From Dactylellina haptotyla (taxonomy: Eukaryota; Ascomycota; Orbiliomycetes; Orbiliales; Orbiliaceae), in assembly GCA_031310005.1 (NCBI GenBank), contig CM062379.1:1922001-1986000 (forward strand): a stretch of DNA of 64,000 nt, written 5' to 3'. Under the pieces are notes generated by a model, which did no database searches, was not told where the DNA came from, and worked only from the letters and a program-made list of their open reading frames with translations. The translations under genes and the position numbers were made by a program. Shown here one piece after another: positions 10,930-21,027 of the stretch (its first letter is position 1; the number at the start of each line of letters is the position of its first letter).

Positions 10930-11007
10930 ATACCATCTTATCATACCATCTTATCATACCATCTTATCATACCATCTTATCATACCATCTTATCATACCA
11001 TCTTATC
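10930..11007. repeat. 13-base minisatellite, six perfect copies
   Basis: The unit ATACCATCTTATC is repeated six times without change from 10930 to 11007, followed by a partial copy. It lies about 190 bases downstream of the CFEM-like stop codon. It also gives repetitive translations in all frames, none of which should be taken as coding. Such perfect arrays are usually length-variable between strains. Confidence 0.95.
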
Positions 11008-11658
11008 ATACCACGTCTTGCATGCCCTTTTCTCCTTTTTTGGCTTTGCGAAAGAGGTAACACAAAAACGATCTTGCATAATGGGCTGGGAATAGGCTTT
11101 TTCTTTTGGGATTTCTTTTTTCTCTCTCTTCTCTCTTCTCTCCTTTTTTTTTGTACATGCATTTATCGGCGATGAATTACGCCTGAGCTTACTTCTTCAT
11201 CTTTTGTCCCTCCTTTCCCCCTCCTTCGGTTTTTTTTAGTCGGCGGGATACCCTTCCCCACTCCCTTTTGATGGCATGTATAAGAAAAAGCTCTTTTGGC
11301 GTAAAATGCTACTTTAGCGGTTAAGTGTTATTTAATGTCTTTGTTGTTTCAAGTACCCGATATCAGACCTGTTGTTTTATCCGCTGTTGGTTTTTCGCTT
11401 ATCGATATCATTTTGCGCAATTTAGTATATAACTATTCATCAATAAAGAACAAATAACCCAATTATCTGATTCATTCCAAAAAAACGTGTGAGACCAGGT
11501 TTGACTGTTGTAACGATGTAACAGACGGGTTCATCCGCACTTGTAAATTCAGCGAACAATATGATAGGGGCTATGTTGTGCTCGCAACTTGCAAGCTTGT
11601 GATAATAAATTAGTTTAGCGGTTGAAAAACATGGGTTTTGTTGCCAACGTTTGTTTTC

Positions 11659-11670
11659 GGGTTAGGGTTA
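11659..11670 (+). repeat. two-unit telomere-like motif GGGTTAGGGTTA
   Basis: Twelve bases equal two units of the fungal telomere repeat TTAGGG. It is too short to be a telomere remnant with any confidence. It could be a chance match or a site for a telomere-repeat-binding factor. Confidence 0.3.
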
Positions 11671-13944
11671 TTTGTTTAAGATCTCGGGATTCTCTCGCCG
11701 GGCCAAGCGGCGATCTGATCTATGGGACCAAACTGGTGCCGTTGTTTTAGCACGAGGTAGAGGTTGAGGTGTTTGGCATGGCAATTAGATCGATTTATTA
11801 AAGCAGCGGCAGACAGGGAATAACAGGGAATTAGAATCAGATCTAAGAAAGCGAGTCTAGCTAGGTAGGTTATTCGGACGCACTAGATATACTACCGTGT
11901 CCGGATTCAGTTGAGTTTGTTTCGTTCCTTGTTTCTTGAATCGAATCATTCAGCTGAGCGGTTGATGCATTTTCATTATTCGCTAGGTCAATAGAAAGGA
12001 TCTTCGCTCGATATTTATTTTCAAGGCAGTATCCAGGTTTTTAAGTCATGATCTCGGACCTCTGGTGTTGATATTCTCGGTTAGATCTAAACTTAAACCT
12101 GACTTTGCTTCGAAACTTTTCTATGCATGTCCTTGTCAGCCACGGCTTGTCGGCATATTTCTCGCCTATCCTTCGATATCCGAGATCTTGACATGCAGCC
12201 GGACCTTGATATAGTTGGCTTGATTATATCGCACTATCCTCCACTGGGGTAACTGCATAGTAGATCTAAAAGAAAACCGGGAAGAACAATTATATGCATG
12301 CTGTGAAGGGGTAGTAGTATTCCTGGTAGTTTATTCCTTCTCAGCTGCTAACCCTTGTCGTGCGTGGTCACCGAAATTGCTCGCACAGGTCGGTGAGGAG
12401 CAAAAGTGCTGATTTATTTCCGGTGTGTGTTGGCAGAGTTTGCGGGTTTTGGGAGGGATTTGCAGCGATCTAATCTTACCAGGGAGCTCAGCGCGTTGCT
12501 TCCCACGATCTCAACGGAGCGATTTACCAAGGTTTCGATGATTCGCAGGCGAAAGGCTAACGCTGGCTGGTTGGTACGGTGAGGCCGGGCCGGGTTTTTC
12601 GTCCAAAGTTACCTATGGATTCAAGGGACAGGTTAGTCTCGAGCTCTGTTGAACGGTAATTCGAATGATGCGAAAATTGCGACGTGATATCATTCAAATA
12701 ACCAACTTTGTCGATATGGATTCTAACTTCGAACGGCTCTCTATAGATTTGCAAAATTAGTCCTTCAGGTTTGAGGTACAGCTGTCCGAGGGGTTTTTTT
12801 CCCCCGCCATTCTTTTCAAAGACCAAATGAGTAAGTACTGTTAGAATGTAAATTTCACTAGTCGACTGCAGGCCGCGAATCATGAAAGGGTTATGTTCAA
12901 ATTTCATAAAAACATGATGGGAAAACAAGAATAAATCTTGCACCTGCATCAGTCTAAGACTATTAAAGCTCCGAGATCGATCAACAATGCCTAACTGGGG
13001 ATGCTAGAGGCGTGCGGGATGTGGGGCTTCCGATTCAGATCGGTAGCCTAAGCTGGAGCCGGGTGTGGCACATCAACGCAACCCCATTTGCGCCTATGCG
13101 GAAATCAATAAGAAATTTCGAAAGGGCTCCACTATCAATGCAGGAGGGGGTTCTTACTTTCACTTGCAAAGGTGAGGGTGATTTCAAGCGATGGAAGAAT
13201 ATTTTATCTCGTGAATGAGATGACATCAAGTCTGTGAGCTGCAGATTCCTGGCAGCCAGTGGGCCTAGTCTGGTTAGCAGGTCTATCTATAGGGTCTGAA
13301 TCCTGAGCTATGCGCGCTACACGTACTCGGCATATACAAGAACTAAACACAGCTTATATTCGCAAAAAAAAAATCGCCTTCGAATGCAGCAGGAAAAACA
13401 TAATCACTAAGCTAATTGGCCCGAATATATCGATCGAGCTGGTACGAAGCGGGTTTAATTGGGGAACAATACTTGGTGTTGATCCAACCTCAATCCTACG
13501 TGCTCTCCTTTTTCGCACGCATGTAATGTTAACGTGTAGACCTGACTATCCGCTGCACGATCCGGGGTTGAGAGACATAACCTGAAAATCTCAGCACTCT
13601 GGGAGGAAACTACGCTAGATCTGGTGTGGTTAAGTTATCTATGAGTGCGCTTTTCGTCACCCGCTAACTGAGGAGATATGTAGATCGGCGTTGATAATTA
13701 AAATGGTATTTACTAGGTCTATGAAATACCCTGTCATTACGCCTTCCTCCGCTGGAACTTGAATGATTCCATCGGCAAAACTGGAGATCACCAGAATAAG
13801 TCTCTATTTATCGTATGGTTAGCTAGGCAGGCTTCACCAAGCTGCGAAACTGGAACCTGATTAATATTGGGAACCGCCAAGGGATAGCTCTAAATGCAGG
13901 GAAGGAAAGTATGATATAGCCTTGAAGGCAGGAAGTTGGTATGT

Positions 13945-13952
13945 CTATAAAA
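13945..13952 (+). promoter_or_regulatory. TATA box of the HsbA-like gene
   Basis: TATAAAAG lies about 150 bases upstream of the start codon at 14103. It is followed by a C/T-rich stretch and an adenine-rich leader, a usual arrangement for a strongly regulated fungal gene. Confidence 0.55.
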
Positions 13953-14102
13953 GCTGACTGATTTCCTCTCAACTACTCTTTTTATTATCCATCATCAGAC
14001 CATCAGATCGCAAGTCTAGCAATCCTAAGCACTTTTAGTTTTCTTTGACTCACAAGAAAATTAATTGAGATATCACACATACACAACCTGTCAGCAATCA
14101 AG

Positions 14103-14926
14103 ATGCATACCTTTAAGATCGCACTGACCGCAGCTTTGGCCGTCTTCTCGACGCCATCGTTGGCTCAAGTAACAGCTCCCAAGGTTCTTGAGGACCTTAC
14201 GGCATTGACAACAATGAGCTCAAATATTATCAATGTCCTTACCCCGATCACTACCTCATCTCAATATCCTGCCGTTATTGCCGCATCACAAGTAGGTTGC
14301 ACTCTACCAGACCCACAATTTGCACCCATCTAATAGTTATAAATTTGTTCTAGAGTCTCAGTACCCGGCTTCAGGAATTGCTAAATACTATTTCGGATGA
14401 TGTCAATGCATATCAAGGTTCTACACCCCTTACCGGGTCCCGTCCAAATATTATAAAGGAGTTCAAAAGTGTAAGTAGATATAGCGCCCGCCTCTCAATG
14501 ACAGATCCGGTTTACCTCAAAAGAACCCGATTCTAACTAGCACATGATCCCGATAGTTCTCCGCCGTTCAGCAGGACATGTATGCCGCACTGTCATCTAA
14601 GCATAAGATATTTGCGCAATTCCTAACGGCGCCTTCAATCGCTCCTCTTCTTCGCAATCTAGAGGCAGCCGTCGATGTAAGTAAATCAAAGATCCAATAC
14701 ACTATTGCCATCACTATATCCGGTAGATCCGTGTGCTGATTAAATGCAAACTTTGTAGGCTCTTGTTTTTAGTTTGGTGGCCTTGGCTCCAGCGGGTCAA
14801 AACGACTTCAGCACCGAAGGGAGAGATCTTGACATTGGGATTCAGAATGCTATATCTATATACAGCCAAACCTGTGTCCCAAGCCCTCTGTATCCTTCTG
14901 TCCAGCCTATCTGCGCATCGCTTTAA
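14103..14926 (+). CDS. hydrophobic surface-binding protein A (HsbA)-like secreted protein
   Basis: Four exons, 14103-14291, 14354-14470, 14557-14676 and 14759-14926, all joined in phase 0, give 197 residues. The introns are 62, 86 and 82 bases; the second and third begin GTAAGT and the first begins GTAGGT. A signal peptide covers about 1-21 (cut near LAQ). The mature part is an all-helical domain of roughly 160 residues with evenly spaced leucine and isoleucine, ending in a short region with two cysteines (QTCVPSP, PICASL). This matches the HsbA family. In Aspergillus, HsbA is secreted, sticks to hydrophobic surfaces and recruits cutinase-type enzymes. Interaction with a host or plastic-like surface is inferred. 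The gene sits alone in AT-rich DNA and has its own TATA box. Confidence 0.75.
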
Positions 14927-15596
14927 TTTGGGTGTCTTAAAAGAAAGGACGGAGCGAGGATTAGGATCCGTGGTCACCCCACTGTTGTGAACAATATACT
15001 ATAATGTTAGCAAACAAGAGAAAAAATTTAGCTTTCAATCACAATGCGTGAGATTTGAAGAGATTCCATATCATAGTTTAAGATATACTCGACTGAGTTT
15101 GGACTGCTATGAAATACAATTAGTCGGTGTTCTCGAAAAAAAGAAGGTTTGACTAAAATCCGTATATTTAGGGAACAAGGAAAGCGAATGCTTCCAGAGT
15201 TAACCCACAAATAGCAAGTTCGTGTTTATCCCATGCCTGAACGAGTCACAAGAACTCGAATTCCACTTCACCGTGGTTAACAACAATCCAACAAACCACT
15301 CAAGCGATCATAGTATTGATCCAGCGCAGTTACATAAGCAGCAATGACGCTAATTAAAACATATTACGCTGGGATATAATTAAATCTATTAAGGGATCTC
15401 TTTGGGGATGCTTTGAAAACCTGAGAAGGTTTTCGTTACTTCATTCATCTGAGTTCCCGACCCGATCAACGCTCGCTGATTTTCCTGGCTGCCAAGGATG
15501 TACTCTGAAGCCAATATAATACAAATATTAAAAAAGTGGCTGCAAATATATTTAACCCCATTTGTAGCGATCTTTTAGATATATCTTGTTTGTCAT
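14927..15596. other. intergenic, no gene seen
   Basis: This is the space between two genes whose 3' ends converge, the HsbA-like gene and the leftward cysteine-rich gene. It is AT-rich, with no convincing frame or repeat. Confidence 0.5.
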
Positions 15597-17198
15597 TCAT
15601 CCCCCTGTTCGTGGACAGAAACACACTTGCTCGCAATAATTGATGAGGGGCTCGACATTTGCATTCCGAAGATGTCGTGGATATTTTACGCACGCGTATC
15701 GAGGTCGGTTCCCATGCGCTGGAGATGGAACACATCTACAATCTCGGTGACAAGTTTTAGTCATCAGATTGAAATTTTCTTCTCGTTTGATCTCCCATGC
15801 AGTGACTTTGGATACCGCATCTGGGAAATTTGGGAGTTGAGACCAAGTGATGCATTGTGCAGGTTCGAGCGGAGTCACTTTAGTCGCCTTGGAGAAAACC
15901 TCCCCTGGGTTATGTGATTGGAGGTCTTGGGGGTTGTAGTCGCGTTTCTTCAAAGCTAGCGACCTTGAGTACACTGACCTCCCTGGGCTAAATTTAGAAG
16001 CTAAACCGGGTGTAGAATCACGGGCCAAATCCCATGAAAATCGGATGTTAGGCGATGGGCCTTCAACATAATACGGTTCTTTGAAGCCTGGAACGAGACG
16101 CCTGTTACTTGAGATAGATTTCGAAGATTTCGGAGCATAACCGTGTGTGATGGCGTCTGAGAACCCGAGAAAGTCCTCTGTAGGATTGTCTAATGTTTGC
16201 CCATACTTCTAACGGTTATTAAGGAGGTCCCATATCTGAGAAGGGGGTTTAAGATTACTTACATTCCACTGCCAATTCGGATTGCTAGCTCTTACTCTTG
16301 AACCTATTCCATCTAAGGCGAATTGGTACTCTAATATTGATGCTGTTCCTGTTGGCTTTGGCTGACCAAGGGTTGTAGTACAATAGCATCCCCACCATCG
16401 TACGCAAGTATCAACCTTATTCAGGGTGTGACAACGCCTATCTTCAGGTGCATTACTTGGAATTATATTAAGAGTATCCTCATCGCAATGGCAAGTCCTG
16501 CAATGCAAAAGTGCAGTGCCAAGTCTACTATTAGCTTGTGTACGCTGATTTGCGGTAGTGAAACCAGATGTAGGTGGGCGGGTTCTCCCAGCGATCACTG
16601 GCCATCCTCCTGGGGGCATGGGCAGGTCGTTCTGGAAAATTTGTGCAGCAGTACGGCAAGTAACCCACGGTCTGCTTCCATAGAACCACTTTGGCGATAA
16701 TATATCGCCAATCCGTTTCTCATCTTTTGTTTTCGATTTCATCTGCGTGTTTGAGTGGTTTGTAGGGAGCGGTTTCTCAGATGTTGACTTTCCGCTGAAT
16801 CGAGCTCGCTCGTAAGATGTAAGTTTATATAAAGTCGTACTTCTGGTCTCAAAGTTGAGCTTGTGATCCTGAAGTGCAAGCTTCGATGGCGTTTCATGTT
16901 TATGGGTCGATCTTATAGACCCAAGGTCTGCTTTCGCGGTAGTAGTAGTAGAACTTGGATTGGCTGACTTGATTTCTGTGGATTCTTCATTTGAGAGAAG
17001 GCTGGATGTTGGGAGACTACCCGCGAAAGCGAATGACACTTGGGTAGTCTCGATTTTCCATCCTGGAGTGCCTTGTATTTTCTGAGTGCTCAATGTTATA
17101 CTTGATTCGTTATCTATTAATGGCGCTGGAGCTACCTTTGTGGTGACCCTTGTCACCAGAAGTGTGTAGCAAAGAAGTAAAACAGAAAATTTGAACAT
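15597..17198 (-). CDS. secreted protein with two related eight-cysteine modules
   Basis: Two minus-strand exons, 17198-16263 and 16208-15597, are joined in phase 0 across a 54-base intron (GTAAGT..TTAG), giving 515 residues. A signal peptide covers about 1-20. Residues 25-175 are Ser/Thr/Lys-rich and probably disordered. Module 1 has cysteines at 181, 233, 236, 238, 256, 265, 271 and 273. Module 2 has them at 431, 465, 469, 471, 485, 504, 508 and 510. Both follow the order C..C-x2/3-C-x-C..C..C-x3/5-C-x-C, which suggests an internal duplication. A KKR tribasic site at about 399-401 lies between them and an EKR at 160-162 precedes module 1, so Kex2-type processing into two peptides is possible. 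I do not recognise the family. An effector, antimicrobial or surface role are all open. Confidence 0.68.
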
Positions 17199-19097
17199 TT
17201 TACGGAAGTACGTAATAAAACTGATAATCTTCAGTTCCGGGGTTGAGAAGTCTTAAGAAAAATACGGAAATCAACTAGCATTGATTCTGGCTAGGTAAAA
17301 TTTAGCCAGTATTTTGCACGATGCGTCGAATATGACCTCGTAAGCGAATTGAATACTGAGTTTCTATATGGTGGAGGAGGTTGGACTATATAATACGGCT
17401 CAATGATAGCGTAGCTCTTAGCTTGGCCTTGGCTTGTCTCGCACGCATAACTCATCCGACAATCCTTCTAGGTTTCAGCTTATCAAGTGATGTAAATATT
17501 TAGGTAGGAATCAATAATAACGATGGTATAGAGTTATATATATAAAGCTGTGCAATATGTGAAAGTTAGATTATAACATCATGGCGAAGTAGGAGTGTAT
17601 CATAACCATTTGTTAGTTTTTACCCTCCATACGGCGTGGTAAGCTTTAAGACACATTCTCAACTGAGCTCAAGCAATATGCTGGGAAAAATTGTAGTGTG
17701 TAACTTTCGAAACTTCCAGTGTGGGAGTGGCAAGTCTGAGAGTTTACTATTGTCATAGTATGACAATCGAGTGTCCTCTGTCCTGTATATCAAAAACAAG
17801 GCTTACATTTTTCCGGTGTTATGGCCTCACCTTTAGAAATGGAGATATGGAATGATCGAACTGGGTTGGTTGGCAAAGCTCGTTACAGGATAGATGTTGT
17901 GCGAAGAATATGACTCTGTTGGCAAAATAATTATGGTGATCGTGTATGATATTCAAACTTTTAGGAGACAAAATTATCAATTAATATTATAGCAACTATA
18001 GCTAGTAAAATATTTTGAATATAGAAAACGTGTCAAATACAAAAGAGTAGCATAACTAAACGATTTGAATACTTATTTATACACTATGTTGGTACTTATC
18101 TTGCGACTACAATCACCTATCGTATAATATATGGCAACAACAGTTTTATAACTGAAGATAAGTATGTTTAAGAAATTTAGACGAAGTTATTCATTTGTAA
18201 TATGATCATTCGGAGTCTCCATGGTAGAATAAACATGACGGAAACCCGATATTATGGTCAATAATTTCCGCTAGCTTTGTCTCGTAAACCAGACGCTCTG
18301 CACTTCGTGCTTCGCGGCTGGTCTAAAACCGCCTCACACAGTCCCGAGTAAAGATCCAATACTTGGTACAACGTCAAAATCTCGCATTATAATATGGTAA
18401 AATTACAATCCAACTGCAACAAAATCAAACCAACTAACAATTCCAAAATACTTACCACTAAACAAAACAAATTATTATTATATATTATTAATATCACAAA
18501 CAGCTTTCCATATCAAACTATTAGTCTTGTCCACCAAAAGTTGGACAGCCGGCGGGCGGGCAACGAGACTGAACGAGACTATCAAACTATCAAACCAACA
18601 ACATCGCAACAACATTACAAAATTATACTGTACACCACAAAATACGCTAACGATATGTCTACACTCAACATACTAACTCAAAACCATACAAGATGGGTTT
18701 AAACCAAACACTTCACAGTTCGTGCACCGCATTTAGTTTACAAGACAACACTAGCTCCTATTTACGTTTTAAGGAAACAAACAATATATGTGCAAAAAGA
18801 AGAAAGAGAAGAGGAAAGCGGAATCACGAAACAAGTAAGAGAAGCCTCTTCTGAAAAGCAAAAATCCCAAATTTTCGATAGGGTTGTGGGTTTTGTATTA
18901 TCATTATTAGCTGCCGAGCACTGTATCTGACAACAGTGTCTGTAAATCATGCTAGACATATTCCATACCCGCTGAAGTAATTATACAAATAACAAACACC
19001 TTTAAATGCTATATCCGACCCATAAAATCCAATGCTAATGCTTCAGGCTTTTGACCGACATATTTGTCATACGAAACTTCCAAAAATCGCTGAAAAT
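17199..19097. other. AT-rich gene-poor region
   Basis: No gene is supported. Composition is strongly AT-rich from 17.9 to 18.7 kb, interrupted by a structured, more GC-rich patch at 18288-18322. One frame of 102 codons at 18.4-18.7 kb is Asn/Thr/Lys-rich and looks like a by-product of composition. The left end contains the upstream region of the cysteine-rich gene. Confidence 0.45.
18288..18322. other. strong nested hairpin in AT-rich DNA
   Basis: The arms ACCAGACGC and GCGGCTGGT pair over nine positions with one mismatch. Between them GCAC-TTC-GTGC forms a second perfect stem, with symmetric three-base internal loops (TCT and TTC). It stands out from its AT-rich surroundings. It could be a remnant of a mobile element end or a structured RNA. 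No family was recognised. Confidence 0.5.
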
Positions 19098-21027
19098 TTA
19101 GCGATCTCTACTGTATAAGCTACGACTGTCGCCCGGCGCTTCTACTACGGGATATGATATCGTTTGCTGGCTTGGTACATACAGTTCCACTGGGGGAACC
19201 ATTACGCCAGCGCTTCCGAGGTTATCGGCTGATAGTTCTCGGTAGAACACCCCATTTTTAGGATACACGATTTCTACTTCGGCTGGAGTAGGCACGGGCA
19301 TATCCCGAATCTAATAGATTTAAAGTAAGTGTTAGCAAGCTGAATTGATGCCATATTTTTCAGATTATTTGAACCACACTATACCTTTCTACCTCTTCGA
19401 ATACGCCAGAATAATGCCCCCAGTATCAAGGCTATCACAATAACAACTGCGATGACTATTCCCGCAATAGCTCCGTCTGAGAGCTTACTAGACTTCGGTT
19501 TATCGGCTTGTAATAGCGGCGGCACTGGGGCGTCGACTTTAATGTAACCGGGCGAGGATTGCGAATCTAGATCGATCTGGGATATTGAGAACTCCTTTGT
19601 GTGGTAGTTTGCGGTTAAGTACATTTGCTAATGAGTTTTATCGATAAATTAGTCAAGAGTTCTCAATGTTGTTGGTAATTGGTTTGAAGGTTCACCTGCA
19701 AAAAACTCCTGCCCAAAACATAACTGTTTGCGTTATCGACTGGCATGAATGGGAGATATCGTATTGGTGTAGTGACACCTGGCGTTGGTTTCTTTAACTC
19801 TAGGAAATATGCTACCAATTATATCCTTATTAGCAACAGATATTCAACGCTGCGTCAACATTGTCAGCATCAACTTACAGACACTGAATGAGCTGAACAA
19901 CCAGGAATCACCCGTTCCGTTGACATGGAAAGCCAGCGTAGACTGTATGAGCACGCTAATGATTAGTAGTCTTCTATTTAAAATTTAGGCTGTTAAAGAG
20001 GTGCCCACAGTGTTCAGGTTCTGATAAGCTGGCGTCGATGAATTGTAGATGTAATATCCCGAGTTCCCAAGAGTCTCATCCCATACAGCCCCAACACTCT
20101 GAGCGATCTGGTCGGTTATTCGGCGTGGGAGCCAGCAGTATGGCGTTGAACTATCGATAGTAACTTCCATTGGATCGCTCAGGAGGCTTGAATTTGTCTT
20201 GAAGGTCCTTCTGTTTTCTGGTCCGGTAATATTTAGAAAGAGGCGATCGAGGGCAAACTTCATCGTCGGTCGGCCGTTCGCAAGGGTTTCCATGGAATGG
20301 TTTTGAGTCGACCCGGGGAGATATTTAGACGTATCGTAACCACCAAAGACTAGCTGTGCTGGTCTTCTACCATCTCCGAATCCAGGATTGTATGCCCAGA
20401 ATGGAGAGGGTATCAACCGCTGTAGATACATCTGTGTGGTAATGTTTCTCAATCCAAGCAAGCCGTTATTTAGCTGAGTAGTTTTAACCGCTCCGACAGA
20501 GACGTCTTTGATCCCAGGTAGTCCACCTATCGATACAGTTTCCTTTCCATATATTCCTTTGACTTCCATTCCGTATGCCTGACCATTTACGACTACACCC
20601 GCTGACATGTCGGCGCTCAATTCGACATCGCGATCTGAAACGGTGAGCCATGTTGAACTTGAGGATTGATTATAAGCATATCCTCTGCCTTCTATACACA
20701 TTGGGTCTCCATTGCAGGCTTCTGACGTAATCGGTAAAATAGTATCTTGGAGAGTAGCGACTGTGAGGTAGACTTTCTGCCCCGGTGTTCCAATTTCAAT
20801 TTCTGCTGTCGACCAAGGTCCATCCGGTCCATACCTATCGTTAAGAAGAAATTCAAGTTAGTAAATCCGAATACCATATTTGTTCAATTTCTTTTGTAAG
20901 ATCTCGCTGAGGATACTATTCCATACCATCTCTGCCCGAACTGCGCTACGGCAATGTCTGTTATTGGCTGTTGTGCTGTAACAGTAGCAGCTAAGCCAAA
21001 AACTGTGACCAAACTTCGACGCATCAT
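19098..21027 (-). CDS. membrane-anchored pepsin-like (A1) aspartic-peptidase homologue
   Basis: Six minus-strand exons, 21027-20927, 20834-20009, 19942-19879, 19811-19696, 19627-19385 and 19310-19098, keep one frame and give 520 residues. A signal peptide covers about 1-18 (TVTAQ). The pepsin fold follows: WSTAEIEIGTPGQKVYL, a first active-site loop at 64-66, the strand AQLVFGGYD, a second loop at 261-264 (DSST, then PYCWLP), and a C-terminal YVLGRSFLQ strand typical of A1 peptidases. A membrane segment lies at about 422-444, then a 75-residue cytoplasmic tail. The first active site reads DTI, not DTG, and the second DSS, not DTG/DSG, so activity is doubtful. Intron 2 uses an atypical GTGGGC donor. 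A catalytically weak surface protease or a sensor-like pseudo-protease are both possible. Confidence 0.75.

Larger units (their letters stand above)
10739..14102. other. long gene-poor region
   Basis: The first 300 bases hold the 3' flank of the CFEM-like gene and a minisatellite. Beyond 11.2 kb I see no frame with protein-like composition longer than about 130 codons, and no transposon ends. The last 160 bases contain the TATA box and leader of the HsbA-like gene. Confidence 0.45.

Noticed and set aside
10930-11007. CRISPR-like array
   Set aside because: The units are contiguous without spacers, and CRISPR is not expected in a fungal nuclear genome.
10803-11175. frames with repeated YHLIIPSYH-type translation
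   Set aside because: They are translations of the 13-base minisatellite and its flanks, not a gene.
12557-12949. 130-codon minus-strand frame in the gene-poor region
   Set aside because: It has no recognisable domain, signal peptide or splice context, and its length is within chance in this amount of DNA.
18394-18702. 102-codon plus-strand frame
   Set aside because: Asn/Thr/Lys-rich translation reflects AT-rich sequence. No start context or homology was recognised.
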